Assembly (NCBI GenBank): GCA_018715645.1
Contig: DVLE01000046.1
Span: 1-64,000, forward strand
DNA from: Candidatus Merdisoma merdipullorum
Lineage (GTDB): Bacteria > Bacillota > Clostridia > Lachnospirales > Lachnospiraceae
Reading direction: 5' to 3'
Length of the DNA stretch: 64,000 nt
Shown piece by piece: positions 62,217-64,000 of this stretch (position 1 is the first letter of the stretch; the number at the start of each line of letters is the position of its first letter). The notes under the pieces were generated by a model. It saw only the letters and a list, made by a program, of their open reading frames with translations, was not told the origin of the DNA and did no database searches. A program made the translations under genes and the position numbers.

Positions 62217-62932
62217 TCCGTCTCCCCCTTTTCCAGACGGTAGCCGATCCCGCGGGCGGTAAGCAGCCACCTGGGATGAGAGGGATCTGCTTCAATCTTC
62301 TCCCGAAGCCGCCGTATGTGTACCATCAGAGTGTTTTCATAGGTATAATAACCGTCGCCCCAGACTGCGTCGCAGAGGGCGTCGAAGGTCACGATTCTGC
62401 CGCGGTTCTCATAAAGCTTTTTCAGAATCAGCAGTTCTTTGGCTGTCAGGGAGCTTTCTCCCTGGGGAGAGCTTACGGTTCCACGGTCAAAATGCACGCT
62501 CCTGTCTCCGAGCGTGAGTATAGTCTCTCCGCTTCTGGCGCCGGGGCCGGACAGATAAGTTCTGCGGATAATCGCCGCAAGGCGGAGCGTCAGCTCCTTT
62601 GGCAGAAAGGGTTTCGTCAGATAGTCGTCCGCTCCCAGTCCAAGCCCCAGAAGTCTGTCGTTGTCCTGATCTCTTGCGGACAGAAAGAGAATCGGAAGAT
62701 CCGCCTGCACGCGGAATTCCTGAAACAGGGAAAAGCCGTCGCCGTCGGGCAGCATAACATCCAGGATGATAAGATCCGGCGTCTCTGCGGCGAAGACTTC
62801 CCGTGCGCTTTTGCAGTCCGAGGCTGTGCGAAGGAATTGATAGCCTTCTTTTTGAAGGATAGAGGTGAGCATATCCAGAAGCTGCTGGTTGTCGTCTATG
62901 ATTAAGATTCTGCATTCATATATGTGATTCAT
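62213..62932 (-). CDS. OmpR-family response regulator
   Basis: ILIIDDNQQLLDML, LIILDVMLPDGDG, C-terminal winged helix. Confidence 0.95.
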   Translation of the reverse strand: MNHIYECRILIIDDNQQLLDMLTSILQKEGYQFLRTASDCKSAREVFAAETPDLIILDVMLPDGDGFSLFQEFRVQADLPILFLSARDQDNDRLLGLGLGADDYLTKPFLPKELTLRLAAIIRRTYLSGPGARSGETILTLGDRSVHFDRGTVSSPQGESSLTAKELLILKKLYENRGRIVTFDALCDAVWGDGYYTYENTLMVHIRRLREKIEADPSHPRWLLTARGIGYRLEKGETE

Positions 62933-63153
62933 CTGCAAGCCTGCCTTTCCGCTCCTGCAGCGAGGACAGGAGTCTGATTTGAGTATAGCCCAAATTCCCG
63001 GAAAATGCATTGGTTTTCGGGCAATTTAAGGTAAAATTAAGGAGGAGCTTGTGAACGCGGCAAGCGGGGACGCGGCAGGCAAAGAAACAGGTGAATTGTT
63101 TTTCCGGATCTGTTATAATAGAAAAAATGATAGCAGAAAGGAAAGGACAGCTT

Positions 63154-64000
63154 ATGGAGTATCAGATTACAGGCTACCAGCCTGAAAAATTGTTTCATTT
63201 TTTTGAGGAGATCAGCGCGATTCCCAGAGGATCCGGCAATGAAAAGGGAATCAGTGATTATCTCGTGACTTTTGCGAAGAGGAGAGGTCTCTGGGTACAT
63301 CAGGATGAAGCGTGGAACGTCATCATCAAAAAAGCGGGAAGTCCGGGAGCGGAAGATCGCGAACCCGTTATGCTTCAGGGACACATCGACATGGTCTGCG
63401 AAAAGCTGGCGGGAGTAGAACATGATTTTACAAAAGAGGGGCTCAAGCTGCTGGTAAAGGATGGAGTGCTGACTGCGGATGGAACGACTCTTGGGGCCGA
63501 CAATGGCGTTGCGGTCGCCCTGATGCTTATGGTACTGGATGACGAGGAAATTATACACCCTCCGGTGGAGTGTGTCTTTACCACGGAGGAGGAAGTGGGG
63601 CTGAATGGCGCCACAGCTCTGGATAAATCTTTGATCGACGCGCGCATTATGATTAATATGGACTCCGAGGAGGAAGGCGTGGGGACGGTAAGCTGCGCCG
63701 GCGGACTGCGGGTTGAGTGCGCAAGGCCGGTGAAAAGAGAGACGGCAGGGGGAACGCTGATCGAGCTTGAGATCACGGGACTAAAAGGCGGTCACTCCGG
63801 AATGGACATTGACAAGGAACGGCAGAACGCGAATCGCCTTATGGCCAGAGTCGTATGGCAGCTTTTAAAGAATACGGAAGGTAAACTGGTTGATTTTTCG
63901 GGCGGCAATAAGGACAACGCGATTCCCAGAGAGTGCCGCGCCTCGCTGATCTATGCGGATCCCGCAGAAGCCGGAAAGGCGGAAGAGCTGGCGCGCAGAC
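63154..64000 (+). CDS. pepD: Aminoacyl-histidine dipeptidase (PepD, M20), truncated by the window end
   Basis: MEYQITGYQPEKLFHFFEEISAIPRGSGNEKGISDYL...MLQGHIDMVCEK...; missing from ORF track because it runs off the end. Confidence 0.92.
   Translation, partial: MEYQITGYQPEKLFHFFEEISAIPRGSGNEKGISDYLVTFAKRRGLWVHQDEAWNVIIKKAGSPGAEDREPVMLQGHIDMVCEKLAGVEHDFTKEGLKLLVKDGVLTADGTTLGADNGVAVALMLMVLDDEEIIHPPVECVFTTEEEVGLNGATALDKSLIDARIMINMDSEEEGVGTVSCAGGLRVECARPVKRETAGGTLIELEITGLKGGHSGMDIDKERQNANRLMARVVWQLLKNTEGKLVDFSGGNKDNAIPRECRASLIYADPAEAGKAEELARR

Overview
This 64-kb window is a chromosomal segment of a spore-forming, Lachnospiraceae-like Firmicute; the taxon is inferred from gene content and order. 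Most of it is conserved core: gpr-spoIIP, lepA-hemW, hrcA-grpE-dnaK-dnaJ (CIRCE controlled), convergent clpB, nifJ (PFOR), plsX-acpP-rnc-smc-ftsY, tdcB, the complete spoIIIAA-AH operon, aroC, tgt-yajC, gpmI, secG-rnr-smpB and metV-metF. Accessory pieces include a transposase 3' fragment, a DUF6110-type/P-type ATPase cluster, a MoxR/VWA cassette, a BlaI/M56 pair, a glf gene and a tyrosine recombinase. The observation I rate highest is a perfect 24-bp inverted repeat (43419-43442 / 43650-43673). It bounds about 207 bp directly between a tyrosine recombinase gene and a lipoprotein-like gene. Each copy has 9-bp arms around a 6-bp core, which fits a phase-variable DNA inversion switch. Other non-coding structures worth checking are an exact 54-bp x5 repeat array of alternating inverted 9-mers (42182-42438), a branched multi-hairpin element just upstream of it (41955-42093), a nifJ leader with two mutually exclusive stems, a yybP-ykoY-like Mn riboswitch separated from mntP by a hairpin-rich insert, and helically phased AAAGTGTTA boxes before metV-metF. 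All calls come from reading the sequence; no database searches or folding programs were run.
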